Assembly: GCF_000312005.1 (NCBI RefSeq)
Contig: NZ_HE978588.1
Span: 3,121,678 to 3,153,985, forward strand
Reading direction: 5' to 3'
Length of the DNA: 32,308 nucleotides
DNA from: Cellulomonas massiliensis JC225
GTDB lineage: Bacteria > Actinomycetota > Actinomycetes > Actinomycetales > Cellulomonadaceae
The notes below the pieces were generated by a model. The model worked only from the letters and a program-made list of their open reading frames with translations, did no database searches and was not told the DNA's origin. Positions 1 to 7,004 of the stretch are shown piece after piece (the first letter of the stretch is position 1; the number at the start of each line of letters is the position of its first letter). Both the position numbers and the translations under genes were made by a program.

Positions 1-182
1 GCGGCGTCCGCCTGCTCGCGCGCCTGCGCCGCGCGGGCGGCCGCCGTACGGACCGACTCCTCGCTCGCGCTCATCCCGGAGTCGAGCTCGGCCGCGCGTG
101 CCGCCGCCGCCGCGGCACGCTCGCGGTACTCCTGCCCGCGCTCCTCCGGCTCACCTGGTCCCGCATCCCCCGGGTGGTTCAC
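1..182 (-). CDS. Hypothetical protein, N-terminal part (runs off the window)
   Basis: A reading frame on the minus strand starts at a GTG at 182 and stays open to the window edge, giving about 60 residues. The visible part is rich in Ala, Glu, Arg and Gln (for example RERAAAAARAAELDSG) and should form a charged helix or coiled coil. An internal ATG further in is a possible alternative start. No ribosome-binding site stands out before the GTG. I do not recognise the family. It is transcribed away from the PIN-domain gene that follows. The coding call rests on amino-acid composition and the absence of stops, so it is only moderate. Confidence 0.45.
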   Translation of the reverse strand, partial: MNHPGDAGPGEPEERGQEYRERAAAAAARAAELDSGMSASEESVRTAAARAAQAREQADA

Positions 183-269
183 CCGGCCAGTACAGCACCG
201 CGCCCGCAGGGCCGCACGACGGCCGCCGTGCGATGGCCGCGTGTCGGCGCCTCCTGCCACGGTGGGCCC

Positions 270-671
270 ATGACCCGGTTCGCCGTGGACGCCCTCGTCG
301 TCGCTCGCCTGCTCCAAGACGGCCTCTCCGTCCCGCCCGCGCACTCCCTCGTCGGGCCCGCCGTGCTGCGCTCCGACGTCCTCGCGCTGCTCTACCGCTC
401 GGAGCGCGCCGGCGAGCTCGACCCCGCGCGGCGGCGGGCCCTGCTCGACGCGCTGGCGGGGCTGCGCATCCGCCTGCTCGGCGACCGCGTCTCGCGCGCG
501 ACCGCCTGGCGCATCGCGTCCGACCTCGAGTGGGACGACCCCCGGCCCGCCGAGTACCTCGCGGTGGCGACGCTCCAGGCCGACGCGCTCGTCGCGCTCG
601 ACCCGGTGCTCGTCGAGGCGTCGACGGGCCTCGTCCCGACGGCGTCCGTCGACGAGCTGCTGCGCCCCTGA
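270..671 (+). CDS. PIN-domain protein (VapC-like ribonuclease fold)
   Basis: The predicted protein has 133 residues, the normal size of a PIN domain. It begins with the typical first strand and acidic residue (FAVDA, Asp5) and carries a helical middle (VGPAVLRSDVLALLYR). It ends with the pattern AEYLAVATLQADALVALDP, which matches the last conserved acidic region of VapC-type PIN proteins. These proteins are metal-dependent RNases, usually toxins of toxin-antitoxin pairs. The ATG at 270 is preferred over a GTG upstream because the PIN fold starts directly after it. No VapB-like antitoxin gene is visible on either side, so toxin function is an inference. A strong hairpin follows about 95 bases after the stop. 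Confidence 0.7.
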   Translation: MTRFAVDALVVARLLQDGLSVPPAHSLVGPAVLRSDVLALLYRSERAGELDPARRRALLDALAGLRIRLLGDRVSRATAWRIASDLEWDDPRPAEYLAVATLQADALVALDPVLVEASTGLVPTASVDELLRP

Positions 672-766
672 GCCTCGTCCGCACGTTGGCGCGACGAGGA
701 CGGCCGCTCGGCGTGCGGACCATCCGAGCCCGGTGCATCATCAGATCGCGCACTCGGAGAAGACAG

Positions 767-804
767 GAGGCCGGCCGCCCGGGGGGACCAGGGCGGCCGG
801 CCTC
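767..804. terminator. 14-bp perfect hairpin between the PIN gene and the CNNM gene
   Basis: Bases 767-780 and 791-804 are exact inverted repeats (core GGCCGGCCGCCC) with a 10-base loop. There is no U-tract, as is common for actinobacterial intrinsic terminators. It could end the PIN transcript, or be the first stem of a structured leader of the transporter gene that starts at 961. Confidence 0.5.
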
Positions 805-901
805 AGCGCTGGGAGGCGAGGTCCGCCGAGGCGGGAACGCACCCGCACCCGTCGCACGTTGGCCCGTGCAGCGGCACCCTGGTGCCCGGGCGGCGCAGGC
901 C

Positions 902-915
902 GTCGACCGGTCGAC
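902..915. promoter_or_regulatory. 14-base palindrome upstream of the CNNM transporter
   Basis: GTCGACCGGTCGAC is perfectly self-complementary and sits 45 bases before the GTG start at 961. It could be an operator or the stem of a leader RNA. The binding protein is unknown. Confidence 0.3.
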
Positions 916-960
916 ACCCGTGCGGCCGCCCACCCTGACCGCCACCACCCGGGACGCACC

Positions 961-2352
961 GTGACCGCCGACACCTGGGCCGACATCGGCCTGGTCCTCC
1001 TCTTCATCCTCCTCGGCGGCGTGTTCGCCGGCACCGAGCTCGCACTCGTCTCGCTGCGCGAGTCGCAGCTCGGGCAGCTGGAGAAGCAGGGCCGGCGCGG
1101 CGCGCGCGTCGCGTCCGTCGCGCGCGACCCCAACCGCTTCCTCGCCGCGGTGCAGATCGGCGTCACGGTCGCCGGGTTCTTCTCCGCGGCGTTCGGCGCC
1201 TCGACCCTGGCGCCGAGCCTCGCGCCGGCCCTCGAGAGCCTCGGCCTGTCCGCGGGGGCCGCGTCGGGCGCCGCGCTCGTGCTGCTCACCCTCGTGATCG
1301 CCTACCTCTCGCTGGTGCTGGGCGAGCTCGCGCCGAAGCGCATCGCGATGCAGCAGGCCGCGCGGGTCTCCCTGTGGGTCGCCCCTCCCCTGGACCGGTT
1401 CGCGACGCTCATGAAGCCGGTTGTGTGGCTGCTCTCCGTCTCGACGAACGGCGTCGTCCGGCTGCTGGGCTTCGACCCGCGGGCGACGAGCGACCAGATC
1501 AGCGAGGACGAGCTGCGCGACCTCGTCGTGAGCCACCCCGACCTGCCCGAGGACGAGCGCCACCTCATCGGCGACGTGTTCGCCGCGGGCGACCGCTCGC
1601 TGGCCGAGGCCATGCGGCCGCGCGCTGACGTGCAGTTCCTCGCCGCGTCCGCGCCCCTCGCCGAGGCGGCCCGCGTCGTCGGCCAGCTGCCCTACTCGCG
1701 GTACCCGGTCACCGGCGAGGACTTCGACGACGTCGTCGGGTTCGTGCACGTCCGGGACCTGCTGGCGCCCGTGGCGGAGGCCGTACGCGAGGCCGAGCTC
1801 GACCCGGACACGCGCGGGGGCGAGGGCGTCGTCGAGGCGATCATCGAGGTCGCCGAGCGGACGGTCGGCGACGTGACGCGGCCGATCCTCTCCCTGCCGG
1901 GCACGAACGCCGTGCTGCCGACGCTCTCGGCGATGCGCCGCACCGGGGCACACATCGCGGTGGTCATCGACGAGTACGGCGGCACCGACGGCATCGTCAC
2001 GCTCGAGGACCTGCTCGAGGAGCTGGTCGGGGACATCGTCGACGAGTACGACGTGCCGAGCGACCGGCCCGACGGCGCGGCCGAGCTCGACGCCGGACTC
2101 ACGCTCGAGGAGTTCGCGCAGCGCACCGGCCTCGTGCTGCCGGACGGGCCGTACGAGACCGTCGCGGGGTACGTGCTGGCGCGCCTGGGGCACATCCCCG
2201 ACGTCGGCGAGCACGTCGACGTGGAGCCCGACGAGCAGCGGGGCGACGGCGCCGGCGCGCGCATCGTCGTCCGCGGCGTCGACCGGCGCCGCATCACCTC
2301 GGTCGCCGTCGACGGGTCGCCGGAGCGGGACGCGCAGGCCCCGCCGTCCTGA
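961..2352 (+). CDS. CNNM/HlyC-CorC family membrane transporter (DUF21, CBS pair, CorC_HlyC)
   Basis: The 463-residue protein has the full architecture of the hemolysin C/CNNM family. Residues about 5-200 form a DUF21 membrane domain with hydrophobic helices (LVLLFILLGGVFAGTELAL, then ALVLLTLVIAYLSLVLGELAPKR). Two CBS motifs follow (about 215-370), including the typical VVIDEYGGTDGIVTLEDLLEELVGDI signature. A C-terminal CorC_HlyC domain (about 375-450) ends the protein. Family members export or take up divalent cations, mainly Mg2+, and the CBS pair senses nucleotide. The GTG at 961 is chosen because the first membrane helix begins right after it. The in-frame extension upstream is Arg/Pro-rich and unlike the family. 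The substrate is inferred from the family only. The gene ends 6 bases from the convergent LacI-type gene. Confidence 0.9.
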   Translation: MTADTWADIGLVLLFILLGGVFAGTELALVSLRESQLGQLEKQGRRGARVASVARDPNRFLAAVQIGVTVAGFFSAAFGASTLAPSLAPALESLGLSAGAASGAALVLLTLVIAYLSLVLGELAPKRIAMQQAARVSLWVAPPLDRFATLMKPVVWLLSVSTNGVVRLLGFDPRATSDQISEDELRDLVVSHPDLPEDERHLIGDVFAAGDRSLAEAMRPRADVQFLAASAPLAEAARVVGQLPYSRYPVTGEDFDDVVGFVHVRDLLAPVAEAVREAELDPDTRGGEGVVEAIIEVAERTVGDVTRPILSLPGTNAVLPTLSAMRRTGAHIAVVIDEYGGTDGIVTLEDLLEELVGDIVDEYDVPSDRPDGAAELDAGLTLEEFAQRTGLVLPDGPYETVAGYVLARLGHIPDVGEHVDVEPDEQRGDGAGARIVVRGVDRRRITSVAVDGSPERDAQAPPS

Positions 2353-2358
2353 CCCGGG

Positions 2359-3375
2359 TCAGCCCCGGCGGCGGACCGACTCGCGCTCGACCAGGCGCGT
2401 GGGCAGCACCACCGGCTCGGGGTCGCCGCCCGACAGCACCTCGGCCAGGACCAGCGCCATCCGACGGCCGAGCTCGTCGATCGGCTGGTGCACCGTCGTG
2501 AGCCGCGGGTGCAGCATCGTGGCGACCGGAAGGTCGTCGAAGCCCACCACGCTCACGTCGTCCGGCACGGCGAGCCCGCGCCCGCGCAGCGCGCGCACCG
2601 CCCCCGCCGCCATGTTGTCGTTGGCGGCGAGCACCGCGTCGAGGTCCGGGTGCTCGTCGAGCAGCGCGTGCGTCGCGCGCGCGCCGGACTCCTCCGAGAA
2701 CGTCCCCGTCGCCTCGACCGGCTCGCCCGCGCCGAGCTCGGCCAGCGCGTCGCGGTAGCCCGCGCGCCGGTCGCGCGAGACCGCGAGATCCGGCGGCCCG
2801 CCGACGAACCCGATCCGACGGTGCCCCGACCGCGCCAGCATCCGCGTCGCGCGGCGGGCGCCGCCCCGGTTGTCGGCGTCGACGTACCAGCGCGCGTCGG
2901 CGTGCAGCGGGCGCCCGCCGAGCACGACCGGGACCTCCTGCCCGAGCGCGACGTCGAGCAGGGGGTCGCCGTCGCGCACGCCCATGAGCATGATCCCGTC
3001 GGTGCGGCGGGGGTGGACGAGGCGCCGGAGGCGGTCGACGTCGGGCGCGACGACGAGCGTCAGCAGCAGGTCGGTCGGCTCCAGCCCGCGGCTGGCACCG
3101 CGGGCGACGGCGGCGAAGAACGGGTCGGCGAACAGGGCGGGATCGTCGTCGGGGACGGCGAGCACCACGGAGCCGACGCGGCGCGTCACGAGACCTCGCG
3201 CGTTGGGGTTCGGCGCGTAGCCCAGCGACGCGACGGCCCGGGCGACGGCGTCCCGCTTCGCCGGGCGCACGTGGGGGGCGCCGTTGATGGCGCGCGACGC
3301 CACCGACCGCGAGACGCCCGCCAGCCGGGCGACCTCGTCGAGCGTCGGGGACCGGCGCGTCACGTCCTCGGTCAC
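2359..3375 (-). CDS. LacI-family transcriptional regulator
   Basis: The protein has 338 residues, the standard LacI/GalR size. An N-terminal helix-turn-helix and hinge (TLDEVARLAGVSRSVASRAI, residues about 10-30) are followed by a periplasmic-binding-protein-like sensor domain. The usual family landmarks are visible: DGIMLMG, HRRIGFVGG, LAANDNMAAGAVRAL, and VSVVGFDDLPVATMLHPRLTTV. It starts with a GTG preceded by a G-rich stretch (GGGGGTGG). Such proteins bind palindromic operators and usually respond to a sugar. No sugar transporter or glycosidase is adjacent, so the effector and regulon cannot be read from this window. The divergent neighbour at 3483 could be a target, but no clear operator was found in the 107 bases between them. 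Confidence 0.92.
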   Translation of the reverse strand: MTEDVTRRSPTLDEVARLAGVSRSVASRAINGAPHVRPAKRDAVARAVASLGYAPNPNARGLVTRRVGSVVLAVPDDDPALFADPFFAAVARGASRGLEPTDLLLTLVVAPDVDRLRRLVHPRRTDGIMLMGVRDGDPLLDVALGQEVPVVLGGRPLHADARWYVDADNRGGARRATRMLARSGHRRIGFVGGPPDLAVSRDRRAGYRDALAELGAGEPVEATGTFSEESGARATHALLDEHPDLDAVLAANDNMAAGAVRALRGRGLAVPDDVSVVGFDDLPVATMLHPRLTTVHQPIDELGRRMALVLAEVLSGGDPEPVVLPTRLVERESVRRRG

Positions 3376-3482
3376 GCCACCCCCGTCGGCCGCTCGTGGG
3401 CGCGCCGGTCGGCGGCCGCTGGCGGCCAGTATGGCGGTCGCGCCCTCTTGCGGTCCGGGAGGCGGTCCAGCACCGTGACGCC

Positions 3483-3929
3483 ATGACGACCTTCAGGGCC
3501 ACGCTCGAGCGGACCGGCGGCACCACGGTGGGCATCGTCGTGCCCGACGAGGTCGTGGCAGGCCTGGGCGCCGGTCGGCGGCCCGCCGTGCTGGTCCGGC
3601 TCAACGGGTACGAGTACCGCACGACCGTCGGGTCGCGGGACAGCCGCTTCCTGCTCCCCGTCTCTGCAGCGGTGCGCGAGGCGGCGGGTGTGGCCGGCGG
3701 GGAGGAGCACGACGTGACCGTCACGCTCGACGACGCCCCTCGGACCGTCGAGGTGCCCGAGGACCTCGCGGGCGCGCTCGCCGAGGCCGGCGCGCGCGAG
3801 CGGTTCGACGCGCTCGCGCCCTCGCACCGCCGCGAGCACGTCCGCAGCGTCGTCGAGGCGAAGGCCGCGGCGACCCGCGAGCGCAGGATCGCCGCGGTGG
3901 TCGCGAGGCTCGTCGACACGAACGGGTGA
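3483..3929 (+). CDS. DUF1905 / YdeI-OmdA-like protein
   Basis: The 148-residue protein has an N-terminal beta-barrel-like DUF1905 region (about 1-95, with GIVVPDEVVAGLG and RLNGYEYRTTVGSR). A C-terminal bacteriocin-protection (YdeI/OmdA) helical motif follows (about 97-148, FDALAPSHRREHVRSVVEAK). The biochemical role of this family is not established. Members are often annotated as bacteriocin-protection or OmpD-associated proteins. The ATG at 3483 is preferred because the conserved start of the domain (TTFRATLER) follows immediately. A weak -10-like CACCGT lies six bases before the ATG, which would give a leaderless mRNA. The gene is divergent from the LacI-type regulator and precedes the cysteine locus, with no obvious functional tie. 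Confidence 0.8.
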   Translation: MTTFRATLERTGGTTVGIVVPDEVVAGLGAGRRPAVLVRLNGYEYRTTVGSRDSRFLLPVSAAVREAAGVAGGEEHDVTVTLDDAPRTVEVPEDLAGALAEAGARERFDALAPSHRREHVRSVVEAKAAATRERRIAAVVARLVDTNG

Positions 3930-3942
3930 GCCGTCCGTGTGC

Positions 3943-3958
3943 TGAGACGCCCGTCTCA
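3943..3958. promoter_or_regulatory. 16-base palindrome upstream of the cys promoter (candidate operator)
   Basis: TGAGACG and CGTCTCA are exact inverted repeats around a CC centre. The site ends 9 bases before the -35 element at 3968, a position typical for a regulator that acts on the cysK-cysE promoter. It also lies 13 bases after the stop of the upstream gene, so a small terminator hairpin is an alternative. Confidence 0.4.
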
Positions 3959-3967
3959 CGGGAACGC

Positions 3968-3997
3968 TTGGCACCGGCGCGGCGTTGCGGATAGCGT
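3968..3997 (+). promoter_or_regulatory. Promoter of the cys leader-cysK-cysE unit
   Basis: TTGGCA (3968-3973) and TAGCGT (3992-3997, matching TAnnnT) are separated by 18 bases. Transcription would start near 4004, about 40 bases before the leader ORF. This makes the leader peptide the first ORF of the transcript. Confidence 0.55.
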
Positions 3998-4042
3998 CAC
4001 CCCGGACGACCGCCGGTGGCGGTCCAGCAGACGAGGAGAGCG

Positions 4043-4114
4043 ATGAGCGTGCGCACGTGCACCGCCCACGCCTCCGTCCACGCCGCGGCGGCGTGCTGCT
4101 GTCCGTGTCGGTAG
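4043..4114 (+). CDS. Cysteine-rich leader peptide upstream of cysK (uORF)
   Basis: This 23-codon ORF begins at an ATG with a good ribosome-binding site (GAGGAG at 4033-4038) and ends at TAG (4112-4114). Five of its 23 residues are Cys. Four of them cluster at the end in the order Cys-Cys-Cys-Pro-Cys-Arg-stop (codons 18-23, 4094-4111), with another Cys at codon 6. It lies between a plausible promoter and cysK. Inverted repeats that could form alternative RNA structures begin at its stop codon. The arrangement is that of an attenuator: slow decoding of Cys codons when Cys-tRNA is scarce would change folding of the downstream leader and raise expression of cysK and cysE. Poly-cysteine short ORFs with this role are known from mycobacteria. 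The function here is inferred from sequence and position. Confidence 0.75.
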   Translation: MSVRTCTAHASVHAAAACCCPCR

Positions 4115-4170
4115 AGCGCTGGCTCCCGCACCCCCTCCGCAGACCTCCGCGTCCGCGACCGCCAGCGCTC
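4114..4170 (+). promoter_or_regulatory. Leader RNA stem starting at the uORF stop, with two CCUCC motifs in the loop
   Basis: Bases 4114-4123 (GAGCGCTGGC) and 4161-4170 (GCCAGCGCTC) form a perfect 10-bp stem. The 37-base loop holds CCTCC twice (4134-4138 and 4144-4148), which can pair with purine-rich ribosome-binding sites such as AGAGGA before cysK. A ribosome at the Cys codons or at the stop would cover the 5' arm. This is therefore a candidate switch element. Confidence 0.5.
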
Positions 4171-4177
4171 GCCCCGA

Positions 4178-4251
4178 GGCCCCGGCTCCCCCACCGGGCC
4201 GCACAGCTCCGCGCCCCGAGGGCGCACCCCACCCCCGCCGTCACCGACGGC
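4178..4251 (+). terminator. Three small hairpins between the leader ORF and cysK
   Basis: Three stems follow each other: 4178-4185 with 4194-4200 (one bulge), 4211-4216 with 4220-4225 (GCGCCC/GGGCGC, 3-base loop), and 4237-4242 with 4246-4251 (GCCGTC/GACGGC, 3-base loop). The last ends 8 bases before the cysK ribosome-binding site AGAGGA (4260-4265). They may be attenuator terminators or may control access to the ribosome-binding site. Confidence 0.35.
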
Positions 4252-4268
4252 TCGACCGAAGAGGAACC

Positions 4269-5204
4269 ATGGCACGCATCTACGACGACGCGACGGCGCT
4301 CATCGGCAACACCCCGCTCGTGCGCATCAACAAGATCACCGACGGCGCCGGCGCGACGGTCGTCGGCAAGCTCGAGTTCTACAACCCCGCCAACTCGGTG
4401 AAGGACCGCATCGGCGTCGCGATCATCGACGCGGCCGAGGCGTCCGGCGAGCTCAAGCCGGGCGGGACGATCGTCGAGGCCACCTCCGGCAACACGGGCA
4501 TCGCGCTCGCGTTCGTCGGCGCGGCCCGCGGCTACAAGGTCGTCCTGACCATGCCCGAGACGATGTCCAAGGAGCGACGCGCGCTGCTGCGGGCCTTCGG
4601 CGCCGAGCTCATCCTCACGCCGGGCTCGGAGGGCATGAAGGGCGCGCTCAACCGCGCCGACGAGATCGTCGCCGAGCGCGAGGGCGCGATCCTCGCCCGC
4701 CAGTTCGCGAACGCCGCCAACCCGGAGATCCACCGCCGCACGACCGCCGAGGAGATCTGGGCGGACACCGACGGCGAGGTCGACATCCTCGTCGCCGGCA
4801 TCGGCACGGGCGGCACCATCACCGGCGTCGGCCAGGTGCTCAAGGAGCGCAAGCCGGGCGTGCAGATCGTCGGCGTCGAGCCGGCCGAGTCGCCGATCCT
4901 CAACGGCGGCCAGCCCGGCCCCCACAAGATCCAGGGCATCGGCGCGAACTTCGTCCCCGAGATCCTCGACACCACCGTCTACGACGAGATCATCGACATC
5001 GACGCGGACACGGCCGTCGCGACGGCCCGGCGCGCGGCCGCCGAGGAGGGCCTGCTCGTCGGCATCTCCTCCGGCGCCGCCCTCGCCGCCGCGAAGCAGC
5101 TCGCCGAGCGCCCCGAGAACGCCGGCAAGCTGATCGTCGCCATCATCCCGTCGTTCGGTGAGCGCTACCTGTCGACGATCCTCTACGCGGACCTGCTCGA
5201 CTGA
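4269..5204 (+). CDS. cysK: Cysteine synthase A (O-acetylserine sulfhydrylase)
   Basis: The 311-residue enzyme makes L-cysteine from O-acetylserine and sulfide with PLP in the cytoplasm. Key motifs are all present: the PLP lysine in NSVKDR (Lys45), the substrate loop TSGNTG (72-77), the PLP-phosphate loop [10 protein letters not shown] (about 178-187) and GISSGAA near residue 264. Length and motif spacing match CysK rather than cystathionine beta-synthase. AGAGGA at 4260-4265 is the ribosome-binding site. The gene is the first enzyme gene behind the Cys-rich leader ORF and is followed 44 bases later by cysE, so the two steps from serine to cysteine are co-encoded. Regulation by the leader is inferred. 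Confidence 0.97.
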   Translation: MARIYDDATALIGNTPLVRINKITDGAGATVVGKLEFYNPANSVKDRIGVAIIDAAEASGELKPGGTIVEATSGNTGIALAFVGAARGYKVVLTMPETMSKERRALLRAFGAELILTPGSEGMKGALNRADEIVAEREGAILARQFANAANPEIHRRTTAEEIWADTDGEVDILVAGIGTGGTITGVGQVLKERKPGVQIVGVEPAESPILNGGQPGPHKIQGIGANFVPEILDTTVYDEIIDIDADTAVATARRAAAEEGLLVGISSGAALAAAKQLAERPENAGKLIVAIIPSFGERYLSTILYADLLD

Positions 5205-5248
5205 GCCCCCGCACGCACCTCCCCGCACCGCAGACAGGAGCCCGCTCC

Positions 5249-5833
5249 GTGCCCGACGCCCCCCACTTCCTGGCCGTGCTCCGGGAGGACCTGCGCGCTG
5301 CGCGCGACCGCGACCCCGCGGCCCGCTCGCTCGCCGAGGTCGCCCTGGGCTACCCGGGGGTGCACGCGATCTGGGTGTACCGGCTGGCTCACCGGATGTG
5401 GCGCAACCCGGCGCTGCGGCTGCCCGCGCGACTGCTCTCGCAGCTCGCGCGGGCAGCGACCGGGATCGAGATCCACCCCGGCGCGCGCCTCGGCCGCCGC
5501 CTGTTCATCGACCACGGCATGGGCGTCGTCATCGGCGAGACGGCCGAGGTCGGCGACGACGTCGTGCTCTTCCACGGCTCGACGCTCGGCGGCAAGTCGA
5601 TGCACCGCGGCAAGCGCCATCCCACGCTCGGTGACCACGTGGTGGTCGGCGCGGGAGCGAAGGTCCTCGGGCCGGTCTGGGTGGGGCACGGCGCGCAGAT
5701 CGGCGCCAACGCGGTCGTGATCCACGACGTCCCGCCCGAGGCGATCGCGGTCGGCGTCCCGGCGACCATCCGGCTGCGCCCGGCGCAGGCCCCGTTCGAC
5801 GCCGAGGTCGACGACCCCGCGATCTTCATCTGA
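5249..5833 (+). CDS. cysE: Serine O-acetyltransferase
   Basis: The 194-residue protein acetylates serine with acetyl-CoA to give O-acetylserine, the CysK substrate. Residues about 70-180 form the left-handed beta-helix of hexapeptide repeats ([18 protein letters not shown], then [17 protein letters not shown] and [15 protein letters not shown]). The catalytic His is in the [10 protein letters not shown] region. It is of the short type found in many Gram-positives and actinobacteria, without the long N-terminal domain of the E. coli enzyme. The chain ends in Ile (AIFI). In known cysteine synthase complexes a C-terminal Ile of this enzyme inserts into the CysK active site, so complex formation is plausible. 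The start is GTG 5249 with AGGAG about 9 bases upstream. Confidence 0.95.
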   Translation: MPDAPHFLAVLREDLRAARDRDPAARSLAEVALGYPGVHAIWVYRLAHRMWRNPALRLPARLLSQLARAATGIEIHPGARLGRRLFIDHGMGVVIGETAEVGDDVVLFHGSTLGGKSMHRGKRHPTLGDHVVVGAGAKVLGPVWVGHGAQIGANAVVIHDVPPEAIAVGVPATIRLRPAQAPFDAEVDDPAIFI

Positions 5834-5850
5834 CCGCACGGGCGGCTCGC

Positions 5851-5875
5851 GGTTACCCGGGACGCGCCGGGAACC
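5851..5875. terminator. Terminator hairpin after cysE
   Basis: GGTTACCCGG (5851-5860) pairs with CCGGGAACC (5867-5875) with one bulged A and a 6-base loop. It lies 17 bases after the cysE stop and before the next promoter. Confidence 0.5.
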
Positions 5876-5917
5876 GACGGACGCCCGAGGCGCATCCACC
5901 CCCGCCCGCGGCGCCGG

Positions 5918-5923
5918 TAGCCT
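5918..5923 (+). promoter_or_regulatory. -10 element of the LLM oxidoreductase gene
   Basis: TAGCCT matches TAnnnT and would start transcription near 5930. That leaves a short leader carrying the ribosome-binding site GGAGG (5946-5950). No convincing -35 was seen. Confidence 0.4.
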
Positions 5924-5955
5924 CGGCCCGTCGACGACGACGGACGGAGGACGGG

Positions 5956-6993
5956 ATGCGGCTGGGGTACCACACCGGCTACTGGTCGGCGGGCCCGCCG
6001 CCGGGGGCCCAGGAGGCGGTGCTCGCGGCCGAGCGCCTCGGGTTCGACTCGGTCTGGACCGCGGAGGCCTACGGGTCGGACGCGCTCACCCCGCTCGCCT
6101 GGTGGGGTGCGTCGACGTCCCGCATCCGCCTCGGGACCGCGATCGCCCAGCTCTCCGCACGCACGCCGACCGCGGCGGCGATGGCGGCGCTCACGATGGA
6201 CCACCTCTCGGGCGGCCGGTTCGTGCTGGGCCTCGGCGCCTCCGGCCCGCAGGTCGTGGAGGGCTGGTACGGACAGCGCTACCCGCGTCCCCTGGCCCGC
6301 ACCCGCGAGTACGTCCAGGTGGTCCGCCAGGTGCTGGCGCGCGAGGCGCCCGTCACGTTCGACGGCGAGTTCTACCGGCTCCCCCTCGGCCCCGACGAGG
6401 GCGCCGGCCTCGGCAAGGCGCTGCGGTCCACCGTCCACCCGCTGCGCGCCGACCTGCCGATCCACCTCGCCGCCGAGGGTCCCCGCAACATCGCGATGAC
6501 CGCCGAGATCGCCGACGGGTGGCTGCCGCTGTTCTACTCGCCGCGCATGGACGCGACGTACCGCCAGCTGCTCGAGGACGGGTTCGCCCGCCGCGACCCC
6601 CGCCTGCGCCCGCGCGAGGAGTTCGAGGTCGTCGCCACCGTGCCCGTCGTCGTCGGCGCGGACGTCGAGTCAGCGGCGGACCAGGTGCGGCCGTTCGTCG
6701 CGCTGTACGCGGGCGGCATGGGGGCCAAGGGCGCCAACTTCCACCGCGACGTGCTGGACCGCCTCGGCTACGGCGAGGCGTGCGACGAGATCCAGGCGCA
6801 TTTCCTCGCGGGCGACCGGGCGCGCGCCGCGGCCGCGGTGCCGATCGAGCTGGTGCAGGACATCGCGCTCGTCGGCACGGCCGACGACATCCGGGCGGCG
6901 CTGCCGGCGTGGGAACGGACCGCCGTCACCGTCGTGCTCGTCCAGACCGACCCGCGCGCGCTGCCCGCGGTGGCCGAGCTGCTCGCGGGGTGA
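5956..6993 (+). CDS. LLM-class flavin oxidoreductase, F420-dependent type
   Basis: The 345-residue protein is a TIM-barrel luciferase-like monooxygenase family member. Family landmarks are visible: LGYHTGYWSAG at the start, AERLGFDSVWTAEAYGSDALTPLAWW, RIRLGTAIAQLSARTP, MAALTMDHLSGGRFVLGLGASGPQVVEGWYG, and LPIHLAAEGPRNIAMTAEIADGWLP. The pattern is that of actinobacterial F420-dependent members (Rv3520c-like), which usually reduce or oxidise small organic substrates. The substrate cannot be inferred. A GGAGG ribosome-binding site precedes the ATG. The stop codon region overlaps or abuts the start of the next gene, an alkyltransferase-like repair protein, so the two are co-transcribed. Confidence 0.9.
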   Translation: MRLGYHTGYWSAGPPPGAQEAVLAAERLGFDSVWTAEAYGSDALTPLAWWGASTSRIRLGTAIAQLSARTPTAAAMAALTMDHLSGGRFVLGLGASGPQVVEGWYGQRYPRPLARTREYVQVVRQVLAREAPVTFDGEFYRLPLGPDEGAGLGKALRSTVHPLRADLPIHLAAEGPRNIAMTAEIADGWLPLFYSPRMDATYRQLLEDGFARRDPRLRPREEFEVVATVPVVVGADVESAADQVRPFVALYAGGMGAKGANFHRDVLDRLGYGEACDEIQAHFLAGDRARAAAAVPIELVQDIALVGTADDIRAALPAWERTAVTVVLVQTDPRALPAVAELLAG

Positions 6994-7004
6994 GGTCCGC
7001 CGCC

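Noticed and set aside
733-960. N-terminal extension of the CNNM transporter from a GTG at 733
   Set aside because: The extra 76 residues are Arg/Pro/Gly-rich and unlike the family. They include a 14-bp hairpin better read as RNA or terminator.
3985-4401. A 138-codon plus-strand frame spanning the cys leader and the start of cysK
   Set aside because: It is Arg/Pro-rich, overlaps cysK out of frame and has no ribosome-binding site. The short Cys-rich ORF in another frame explains the region better.
6990-7004. GTG at 6990 as start of the alkyltransferase-like gene
   Set aside because: It gives a neat GTGA overlap with the LLM stop codon, but the GTG at 7005 has a better-placed GAGG site. The difference is five residues and it cannot be excluded.
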